Positions 42,101-51,200 of a stretch of DNA of 64,000 nucleotides are shown here, in pieces (positions within the stretch are counted from its first letter, which is position 1; each line of letters begins with the position of its first letter). Position numbers and translations under genes: made by a program. Below the pieces are notes generated by a model. It was given only the letters and a program-made list of their open reading frames with translations. It had not been told where the DNA came from and ran no database searches. This DNA is from Onchocerca volvulus (Eukaryota > Nematoda > Chromadorea > Rhabditida > Onchocercidae): positions 16,717,054-16,781,053 of the forward strand of contig HG738138.1 of the NCBI GenBank assembly GCA_000499405.2, written 5' to 3'.

Positions 42101-43854
42101 TTATCAAAATTGTTTTTGTGAATTTAAAAAATTTCTACGGACAATTAATTTATAAAATTTGAAAAGATTTCCCGAAAATGTTAAGCCAAAAGTAATAATT
42201 CGGTAAATATTTGAATAGAGGGGGAAAGGTATCTTTTTGATGCGAAACATCCATTAATTGATGTTTACAGGTGATGCGCAAACAACTTCAGCGTCACCAA
42301 CGTCAACACATAGTCCAGATCATCCAAATAACAATTCCAGTAATAGACGAAGTTTCAGCAATTCACAAAAGTAACTTCTTCTTTATCACTCGTGAACTTG
42401 TCTTCGAGATTTTCCCAACAGGAAAGAGAAAGATTAATTTCTGAGACGAAATGGAAAATATTATTTTGAAGTTAATTGAATAATTTAATGGTAAATATTA
42501 TTTTGAAACTAATTGAATAATTTAATAATTTAGATTATTTTCGTATTTGAATGTTTATTAAGAATGTTTTTTGCATAAATTAATTAAAAAAATTATTTAT
42601 AGCAGTGATCGAGTAGTGAAGTGCACTTTATGTCACGAACGCCTTGAAGATACTCATTTTGTGCAATGCCCTTCAGTCTCAGGACATAAATTCTGCTTCC
42701 CATGTTCACGTGAAAGCATCAAGAAACAGGGAAATGCTCAGGTTTGTAAAATTTATTTATCTCACAAAAATAACTCTAAATAAGCTCTTAAAAGTCTTAT
42801 CACTGAAAGATTAATCGTTAAATTATCATTAAAAATGGTTTGCTCTGTTCATTTCTTCCCAATTCTTTATTAACCTATCTCACAGAAATAAGCCTTAATA
42901 AAGATCTTATTATTAAAAAATTAAAATACCAATCATTAAATTATCATTGAAATTGAATTATACTGCTTGCTTTTTTTTTTTTTTTTTAACTCTTCATTAA
43001 TTTTTTTGTTATAAATTGTTTATTTTATCTTACATCAAATGAAAAAGTATGGGAAAATAAAGATTAAGATAAAATAAAATATGCATTACTTAAAGGATTA
43101 TGCTTTTTTATTTTTGTTTGTTTTTTTGTACAAAAACCCAAATAGATAAGTTAGGGAATTTTTTTCTGTTTATTTTGTTTATTTTTTTGGTGTTTTTTTT
43201 TTGTTTTTTGACATAAATTGTTTACTAATTTTTTTTCTTCTTTTTGAAATTGTTTATTTTAGGAAGTATATTGTCCATCGGGTGAAAAATGCCCATTAGC
43301 TGGATCACATATGCCATGGGCATTTATGCAGGGTGAAATTGCAACTATATTGGGTGATGATTTTGAACAATTTAAAAAGGAGCGAGAAGCAAATAATTCT
43401 ACCGCTTCAGCACTCGTACAAAATAATAATAATCAGGTTATTTTATTAAAAAGTTGATTAAATTTTATGCTTTGACGCGAAATCTAAATGTGAGGAATCA
43501 ATGATAACCAGATAATTCATTAAGAATTTAATTAAATTTTGTAATTTAACATTTATTTTCTATGTTTTAATTTCTTAACAGGTACTTATCTTACTGCTTG
43601 TAAGCTCAAGTTATTCCATTCATCTATCATAATTTATCTTATCAAAAATATGATTTTTTGCTTACAAATGCCATATTTTTACAAATATCATACTTTTAAA
43701 ATTGAAGTCTCATTTTCATTTGCAGCCTGGATCAAACCAGAATTCAACATCGCAACAAAACTCATCACCATCAGCTACGACGAATATTGCCTCTTCAACC
43801 GGTCAGAATGGTGCCCCACCTGTTTCTGTACCTCAGCATGTTAATCTTAATTAG
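36142..43854 (+). CDS. IRF2BP-family transcriptional corepressor, nine coding exons
   Basis: Interferon regulatory factor 2-binding protein family (mammalian IRF2BP1/2/L, Drosophila Pits), a nuclear corepressor family. Exons: 36142-36419, 36956-37055, 37250-37444, 37596-37737, 37945-38091, 42271-42370, 42603-42741, 43263-43436, 43726-43854. All phases join, giving about 467 aa. The start is fixed by an in-frame TGA just before the ATG. Order: poly-Ala (13-25); N-terminal zinc finger (C61, C64, C82, C85; motif [10 protein letters not shown]) followed by the family helix [11 protein letters not shown]; Gln and Ala tracts (about 150-180); a basic/acidic patch [11 protein letters not shown], a possible nuclear signal; C-terminal RING-type C4HC3-like domain (C328, C331, C343, H349, C352, C355, C371, C377) ending in [14 protein letters not shown]; then an Asn/Ser/Gln-rich tail. 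The two domains are near-identical to vertebrate members as remembered. The real IRF2 partner is not known in nematodes, so the target factors are open. Confidence 0.95.
40185..40335. repeat. Short degenerate repeat, GAAATATACTG unit
   Basis: Repeated (T)GAAATATACTGAAAATGAA-like units within intron 5 of the IRF2BP gene; an isolated further copy lies near 40415. Confidence 0.7.
41365..41665. repeat. Diverged tandem array in intron 5
   Basis: Three copies of an AATCGAAT-AT(T)AAGGAATGAAATTAG unit, each followed by AATAAGCCTAG and ATATA(C/T)AAGACTA, at about 41371, 41517 and 41588. All lie within intron 5. Confidence 0.65.
42755..42960. repeat. Diverged duplication in IRF2BP intron 7
   Basis: Two copies (about 42755-42840 and 42868-42955). 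They share TATCTCACA(A/G)AAATAA, TCTTAT, AAA-ATTAA and AATC(G/A)TTAAATTATCATT. The first copy begins about 15 bases inside the intron, after exon 7. Confidence 0.65.
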
Positions 43855-43884
43855 TATCGGTGGGAGAGGGAAAATTAAATTTTC

Positions 43885-43890
43885 AATAAA
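43885..43890 (+). terminator. Polyadenylation signal AATAAA of the IRF2BP gene
   Basis: A canonical AATAAA lies about 30 bases after the TAG stop, giving a short nematode-like 3' UTR. Confidence 0.6.
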
Positions 43891-45059
43891 ATTCTTGAAC
43901 AGCTAGATTGCAATTTATATTGCTCAAAAACTTACTAAAATCATACTAAAACTGTTCAATATCATAAATGGTAAACCGGAAAACTTGCTCCTCGGCAATA
44001 GCTTATGGTACTTCGTAAATCCCTGCAACAAAATAACAAAACAAGGCAAAAGAAACAAAATATCCCGAGGTCACTGATTGGCCAGGACATCTCAAAGTTA
44101 TTGATTGGTCAAGAACTCAGGAATTTCCGATAAGAACGAAAAAAACTCTTACATGTATTATCCAAGATATGACGGAAAAAAGCGGGACAAAACGCTGGAA
44201 TTGTATTTCCCTCCTATATCTTTTTTTATTTCTTCTTGCATGTTAAATATGTTAATTTCAATGATTTTTCTATTTTTTTTTTCTTGAACTCTATTTTGAA
44301 ATGTATTGTTGATCTCGAAATGAAATGCCACATAGTGCAAAACAATCCATCCGCTTATTAAACTATATTATTTGAAGTGCTCTTTTTTCCCCCTTAAAAT
44401 CTTGTTCATTGTTTCGATAATTTTATTTGGTTCCATTTTTTTTTTCAGGTCTTTTTCTTCGGTTGTATTAATTTCCAAAATCCTTTTTTTTTTTTTTTTT
44501 TTTTTTTGTCATCATTTTAAAGTGCTTCATGAATATTTTTGAAAGAGGAAACAGAATTTCGTCATTGTCTACTAATAAATGTTCTCTTTTATATTTCTTT
44601 ATACTATTATCACTATTAATATTATTACCACTTGTTCCAACCATCCGTTCATTCGACGACAATGGTTATTTTCATTTCGTTTTTGTAGTGGTTGTAATTC
44701 GGGTAAAATGTCTCGTAGTTTTTCGCTTTTGCAAAAAACGATCTCAAAAATCATTTTCAAGCCTGATTATAAATTTCATTTGCTGATACAATTTAATTTT
44801 AGTATCCGTGGTGCCAAAAAATTCATGTAAAAAAATAAAAGGTTTCACAAACAGATAACAAAAATATAAAAATAATATGAAAAATGATGAGAACTGAAAT
44901 TTGAGTCAGTCTTATTAAGAAAAGAAAAAACACTGAAGTGTGATGATAACATGAATTGATATTGCTTGGGTAGTAAGAGGAAAGATTATGGTCATTATGC
45001 AAATAAAACAACTAATCTATGATGACACAGCATCTTGAAATTCGTAAGTAGTTTCAAGA
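43891..45059. other. Gap between convergent genes
   Basis: Space between the 3' ends of the IRF2BP gene and the deacylase gene. It holds a long poly-T tract (about 44484-44507) and short open frames on both strands that look like chance. No gene is supported. Confidence 0.6.
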
Positions 45060-45065
45060 TTTATT
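45060..45065 (-). terminator. Polyadenylation signal AATAAA of the deacylase gene
   Basis: On the minus strand a canonical AATAAA lies about 46 bases beyond the TAA stop. Confidence 0.6.
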
Positions 45066-45111
45066 TAGTAGCTTTTACAACTATTAAACGGGATAACTGT
45101 GAGCAGAATCA

Positions 45112-46250
45112 TTATTCCTTATTTTTACTATCCAAAATAAGAGTGACAGGACCATCGTTTTCAATCTGAACATTCATCATCGCACCAAAACGACCATCCT
45201 GCAAATTTATTTTATTAGCTGCTTACTTCTTGTTCCAAATATTAGGGAAATATGAAATAAATTTTAATGAATTCTAAACAGTACGTTCTTTCCGGAATAT
45301 TTGTAGGATAAAAATTTTTTTAGACTAATGCAAAAAAGTACTCGTCCATTTCTTTTTATGCAAGCACAGTCTGACACCACAGGAAAAAAGTAAGTAAATA
45401 AAACACACTTGCGAAACTAGAAATAACCTTTATCCGTTCAGGAGCATATGCCTTCCTCAGTTCACTCATAAAATTTTGATAAAATTGTTGTGATTCTGTC
45501 GGAGTCATCGAACGATGAAAATCCAATTTATTGCCTTTTAAGAAACTGTACAATGTGAACTGGAAAGTGAACTATAGTGAAAAAACAATTTTAAATCATA
45601 TAAATAGGGAAAGCATAATAAGCTTAATCCTAAATTTAACTTTAATTCAAGTCTAATAATCTCCATCCATTTCCAGGGGGAATTTAAATTAGATTTAACT
45701 TTAATTTAATCTTAATGATCTAAAATATTTCCAAGAAGTATTCAAAGTGAAGTTAACTTTAATTTAATCCTTATAATCATGACCCATTTTCAAGAGAAAT
45801 TTAAATCAGACTAAACTTTAATTCAAGCCTAATTATCTTAACTATTTTTAAGAGAAGAATTCAAATTGCAAAAATACATTTCCAATTTTTTTTTTCTCGT
45901 CACATGATGAATGATACTTACTTGGCTTACACAGAGTATCTCAAGTCCCAAATCTTTAACACTTTTATCCCATCGTTTACCTGTCTCAACATTTGGAAAC
46001 ATTCGAACACCTAGTAATTTCCGTACCATATACTCTATATCATCAGAGGTATCATCAACACCAATAGCCAACAGAACACATATACCCCGTTCAATTGATG
46101 ATTCCTGAAATGATGAAAATAATATTGTAAAAACATCAATCTGAAATATTCAAGAATTATTGATCTTAGTTTTGAAAGTTAAACAATACTGACCAGTTGA
46201 CCATCAATGAAAACTCCAGCTTTTGTGACACGTTGTATCACAGCACGCAT
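45112..46250 (-). CDS. dtd1: D-aminoacyl-tRNA deacylase (DTD1), four exons
   Basis: Cytosolic enzyme that hydrolyses D-amino acids (classically D-Tyr) from mischarged tRNA, a proofreading step of translation. Minus-strand exons in order: 46194-46250, 45922-46104, 45428-45559, 45112-45198 (57, 183, 132 and 87 bases; all junctions in phase 0), giving 152 aa, the usual length of the catalytic domain. Motifs: start [28 protein letters not shown] (20-34); catalytic-pocket SQFT at 79-82, split across the exon 2/3 junction; [11 protein letters not shown]; and NDGPVT at 138-143, with the family Gly-cisPro pair at G140-P141. All key residues are present. Donors and TTTCAG-like acceptors are good. It converges on the IRF2BP gene and is divergent from the integrase-derived gene. 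The long C-terminal extension of some vertebrate forms is absent. Confidence 0.96.
45610..45868. repeat. Tandem array in intron 2 of the deacylase gene, about 62-bp unit
   Basis: Four diverged copies of TTAACTTTAATT(C/T)AA followed by (T)CTAAT-ATC and a (C)CATTT(C/T)(C/T)AAG(A/G)G(A/G)AATT(T/C)AAA block. It fills most of the 362-base intron. Confidence 0.75.
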
Positions 46251-46624
46251 TTGGAACAGCGAAAGGGATGAATCGTTAATTATTAATAATTTGGATTAAC
46301 ATTTCATTTTGCATAACATTTGAAGAACTTAGCAAATAACAACTTCTTATCAATTCCGTATTATCCTCTGCAATAAATTTTAGATAATAATAAATGATGA
46401 CGCCATCATCGTTTTATTGTGCGCTAAATAGTTCGCATGATATGGAGATTCGCAATTTGTTACATCAAAGAGTGAATGAACCTGCGATGATGAGAACACT
46501 AAAAAATAACGAAATCCGTGATTCGATATATTATGGTGTTTTGATGAAAAAAACAACAACAAAAACAAAACACAAAAAACAACACAAAAAAACAAAAATA
46601 TATTAGGAGAGAGGAAAATCTTTT

Positions 46625-47185
46625 GCAATAAAAAGGTAAAGGAACCAGTAATCCGTTACACTGGAAAGTGAAAAAATCCTGATCCGTTATAATAGAAGAT
46701 AAGGGAACCCGTGATCCTTAAATGGAAGATAAGGGAGCCTGTAATCTGTTACGCTAAAATATAGGAGAATCCGTGATCCGCTATGACGGAAGATAAAGAA
46801 ACTCGCGACCCATTTCACTGAAGTATAAAAGAATTCGTGATCCATTACACTGAAATGTAAAGAAGCCGTCATCTGTTACATTATAATGAAATCCATGATT
46901 CGTTCAAATAGAAGAGAACCCGTGATCCATTACATTAGGGGAACCCGTGATCTGTTTTACTGGATGGTAACGGAATCCGTGATCCATTAAATTGAAAAGT
47001 AGCAAAACTCGTGACCCGTTGTACTATAAAATAACCGAATCCTTGATCCGTTATACTAGAAGGCAAGGAAATCTGTAATCGGTTCATTCTAAAGTAAGAG
47101 AATCTATCAATCCGTTATCCGTTATGATTGGAAGGCGAAGAGACCCGTTGCCGAAAAGTAAATATTGATCCGTTATGATATATAA
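46625..47185. repeat. Minisatellite-like array, about 37-40-bp unit
   Basis: About fourteen diverged copies of a unit like GGAACCCGTGATCCGTTAC followed by ACTGGAAGATAA. The CCGTGATCC(G/A)TTA core is the best-kept part. Units vary in length and carry many substitutions. It lies between two divergent genes. Confidence 0.85.
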
Positions 47186-47939
47186 ATATCGGCAATAACA
47201 TGAAAGTTATGGAAAACGTGTCAAAAAACATCATCAAAAATGAGTGAGTCCTAAATAATTTAACCACACTAAGTCAAAAAACTTATCCAAATTTGGAATT
47301 TTTAGCAAGATGCTCCCGAACCCGAACCAAACAGAAAGTTTTTACAGATACTCTGCGGTGGTGGTCGATCTGGGGTTACTGATATGATTGTTGTTTTACT
47401 TATCACTTTATTATATTCTCTTGTCATGTCATATAAGTCTCGTTTTTCTTCTTTGTGCCTTGGAGTCGAGTACTTCCTCACTTGCTTTTAATTTTGTGTA
47501 CTTTATTAACTTCAAACATTAAAATGTGTTTTGTTTGGTTATCTCACCAGTAAATGTGCTACTTCCCATCTTTAATTCATTAGTCTTAGCACTTTTCTTG
47601 AAACTTTCGTTCCAAATTGGCGAGATAAACACGTAATAGAATATTTTATTGTTATTACAGTTTCTTCTTGATTTGTACACATTTTTATTTTTCAATGTTT
47701 TCTTTTGAAAGAATCACTGTTTTATTCATTGATGTACTCGTAGAAAGACTTTGATATGATGGGTAATATGAGCCTGCATAAGTCGATGTTAGTTTATATG
47801 CGAAAATAAAATGGAAAATGAGCTAGGTTGACCTGAAAAACTTCATTAGTTGAATTGACCTCATCCTACGACTAGATTTTGTTACTCTTATACTATCCCA
47901 TCTATTTAACTGCTTGTAAATTTCGGCTCCGCAAACTTT

Positions 47940-48165
47940 CTAGAAGAGAGCTTAAACTAGGTAAACTTGCTATGAATCAAAACCGAGTAAATTTCTTAAA
48001 TAAATTAAGGTTGGAAAAATTTCCCGTAAATCAAAACCTAGATAAATTTCTTATGAATCTAGACCGAATAAATTTCCTATGAATTAAGATCAGATAAACT
48101 TCCTCTGAATCAAGACCATGGAATGAGGCCAGATCATGAACTTTCTATGAATCAACTTAATTTCA
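47940..48165. repeat. Minisatellite-like array, about 30-bp unit
   Basis: About seven copies of AAATTTC(C/T)TATGAATC followed by AAGACC(G/A)(A/G)ATA, just before the first exon of the integrase-derived gene. An overlying 67-codon frame is a repeat product. Confidence 0.8.
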
Positions 48166-48259
48166 CGCAAGTGTATTAGAATTAACAAAAATCCATTTTC
48201 GCCATGAAGAGAAATGATTGTACTAAATGATTGTCTGTATGAGTTTTTAATGTTTCTTC

Positions 48260-48271
48260 CTTTTTTTCCAG
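48260..48271 (+). promoter_or_regulatory. Splice acceptor five bases before the integrase-derived gene start
   Basis: A TTTTTTTCCAG acceptor is followed by CTCTT and then the ATG. So short a leader suggests spliced-leader trans-splicing, though a 5' UTR intron is also possible. Confidence 0.6.
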
Positions 48272-48276
48272 CTCTT

Positions 48277-51200
48277 ATGGCGCTGCTTGATCCAGCTTCC
48301 ATATCATTAGGTGAGGAAGAGGACGAGGAAGAAGAAGAGGAAATACAGGATGCAGGATGTATACCGGCTGTTGGTGCTAGTGTTGTCATCGATGAACAAG
48401 ATGGTTCAACCGATCAAGCTGCATCAATTAAAAATGATCAGATTGCAAGGGTATTTTTAATACTTGCTTCAAGTGGCATTAAATTTATCAAACAATTCGA
48501 GTTTAATGAAATTATTAGTTAATTGAATCCGAAATCTCGTTAAATGGCTTCAATTTGCTTGATCCATCCACGGCGTGTTGTTTCTTAATGAAATGTTCTT
48601 TTATTTAGTCGTCAAAAATTTTGCTCACAACAAAAAATATTTCATTTGTTCATTTTTTTGCTTTCTTTACGAATTTGTATAATTGAAGCATTTCTTTTGC
48701 ATTTTTGATTACAATTTTTAGGATTCGTCCTCCGGCACAAATAACAGTAGAAATTTCCCAAACGAATCTACTTCTTTACGTTTTGCGCAACCTCATTTCA
48801 TGTATCAGGTTATTCCGAAAACAAGTATGTCGTTAAGTTTTCATTTTAATTTTCGTTGAAAAAAAAAAAAAAAAAGAAATCAATGAACGATGTATTGATG
48901 ATGCAAGGTAGCAATCTCTTGGATATCCTGAATTTAGGAATGACAGGAGAAAAACTTAGTTCAGATTCCATCCTTGCCTTTTTCAAGATTCGAAATTTTA
49001 TCTTATATACTTTTATATGCATTTTTTTTTTTACAGAAGTAGCATCCAGCATATGTGGCAGTGCATCTAAAATCACTGTAAGTGATTAGTTCATTCTGTT
49101 AGTTGGGAAAAAATTACTTATATTCCTATTGCTTTTTTAAATTTTTGATGTCTTTCCGGTATCACGATTGGTTCTTTTTTTTTTTTTTTTTTTTTACTTC
49201 CGGAGATCACTTAAAGGTAAGTGATAATAAATATTTTGCAGGTAGATCAGATTACTGACTCGATTTATTCGGATTTTATTATCCTAATGACTGGCGGGGA
49301 AGTAATTCCACCAGCTGAAGAACATAGACAAATTTTAGATGCAATGGTGCAAGGAGATGATTACACTGTTCGTTTAATTTGTAATATTATTATTATCGTT
49401 TTCTGTCTGCAAAATGGATCAAGAAATATTCTGATTTAAAATTCTTTCCTAGTATTGATGTTACAGAAAAGTGCGATTTATAGAAATATAATCGATGCAG
49501 TAGAAATTGATGTTCGAAGAATTATTTCTAGGTAGCATGTGATGTAGACGATGAATTCCTTGGTCATCTCGATTACGTGATCGTTCATCTGCCTTCTATA
49601 AGACTTCTGCTAACCAGTGAACAGCGTGAACAAGTTATAGAATCTGCTATGGCACGGTTTAAAAATGACAAACATCCAATTGGTGCCTGTTTACAATTAT
49701 TACAGAAAAATTACATTGGATTCCCTTCAATCATCAGAGTTGGTTAATTATTCAATTGTCATGAAAATAATTGTTTAGTTTCTTATCTCAATCTTTTAAT
49801 TTCATGATTGCCTGACGGAAAAGAAATATATGTGTAAAAAAGATTTGAAAATATGATTCTTTCAAATACTCTGATAAGTGAGATTTGAGAAGCCATCATA
49901 GGGCGGTAATTTTTTTCCGCCGCATTGGTGAATAATAATAGTACTATCTATGATTAATAACTGAATTAAATATAATAGAAATCTATTTCAGCTACGTAAT
50001 GCATTGATGGACTGTTTAAGTCGTTTGATGACAGCAGGAGAGGACGATGTGGATTATGCCGTATCAAGTTTGGATGATGCTGGTACTCAGAGTTTCACTG
50101 GTGAAGATATGTCCAATGATTCTGTATTACCTGAGACCACTTCAGATTCAGATTTTGCTGTCCGAAAGAAAGGTTACTTTTCTTGTATGAAAAAATAATT
50201 TGATGAAAGTTTATATTTGTTTATGATTGCTTATAGATTTCTAATAAGCCAACCATAAACTGAAGTAAATTTGAAACTATTATGCAGTCATCTGCGATGT
50301 AACTAGAATGCGCTTTTGTTGATCTTATTTAATTCAACTATTAAATGGCAAATGATACGAAAATTCTTTGCAAAGATACGTTTGAAGTATTGTGCAAGAT
50401 AGATTTAGCTTAGTATTTCTCTAAGTAAGGGTTTAAATTAACTTTCAAAGTTCGATTGTATTTTATCAAATTTTTTGTAGGTATGACCCAAAATTTATTA
50501 CATACTGCTATTCCGGACAATGAATATGATATATTGGCCCAAATTTTAACCAGGAAAGTAAAAATCGATGATGTTGAAAATGTTGTTTTAAGGGAAACCA
50601 TTAAGGTATCTTTGTTTTTTTTTTTTTTTTTCTGCAAAAAATAGAAAATCCAGAAAAAAAATTTTAAACGAATTTTCCTTTTCCATGTTATTTTGCTGTG
50701 ATATAAACGGTCAGATGCTATTATAAACCTTATCATATAATTTATAGGCGCGAATGAAAGGAGGACTGCTTGTTGGCGAATACTGGTCAGAACCGAACGA
50801 ATTTCTGTCACCTGGTTGGCGTATTCGACTGCGTGATTCCGGAAAAATTATTCCACGAATCAGTGAAATTGATGATGTAATTCCTTCCTTTTTTTTTTTT
50901 TATTTCTAGATTTTAATGATTATATAGTTATTAATTTCTATATCTTATTTCACTTCAATTTTTTCTTCTTGTTTTTACCAACTTTTCAGATTTGGCGACG
51001 ATGTTATGAAACAATGCCAGATTGTACACAAAAGCAGATGTTGACTTATTTAGAGGAAAGATATGTGGGTATAAGTTTGAAAACAAAACAACGAGCAGCT
51101 ACGAAAGATATTTTACTAAAAGGATCACGAGTACAGTTTCCTAGCAGACCACGCTGTATTGGAAGCAAACCTATGCAGTATGTTCAGGTTTGTTTTATTT

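Larger units (their letters stand above)
38092..42270 (+). other. Large intron 5 of the IRF2BP gene
   Basis: A 4.2-kb intron between a GGTAAGTTT donor and a TTTACAG acceptor. It carries tandem repeats near 40.2 and 41.4-41.7 kb, and moderately GC-rich patches near 39.4-39.5 kb and 40.98-41.2 kb. The latter includes a short ACCCG/CGGGT hairpin. I see no nested gene. Confidence 0.8.
46251..48265. other. Divergent intergenic region
   Basis: Two kilobases between the start codons of the deacylase (minus) and integrase-derived (plus) genes, so both promoters should lie here. It is dominated by two minisatellite-like arrays (about 46.6-47.2 and 47.9-48.2 kb). A unique part at about 47.3-47.9 kb has no open frame of note. 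I recognise no promoter element. Confidence 0.55.

Noticed and set aside
48846..49089. Frame MNDVLMMQGSNLLDILNLG as an extra exon of the integrase-derived gene
   Set aside because: It is preceded by a poly-A run with no usable acceptor. Exons 2 and 3 join in phase without it, though an unseen isoform is possible.
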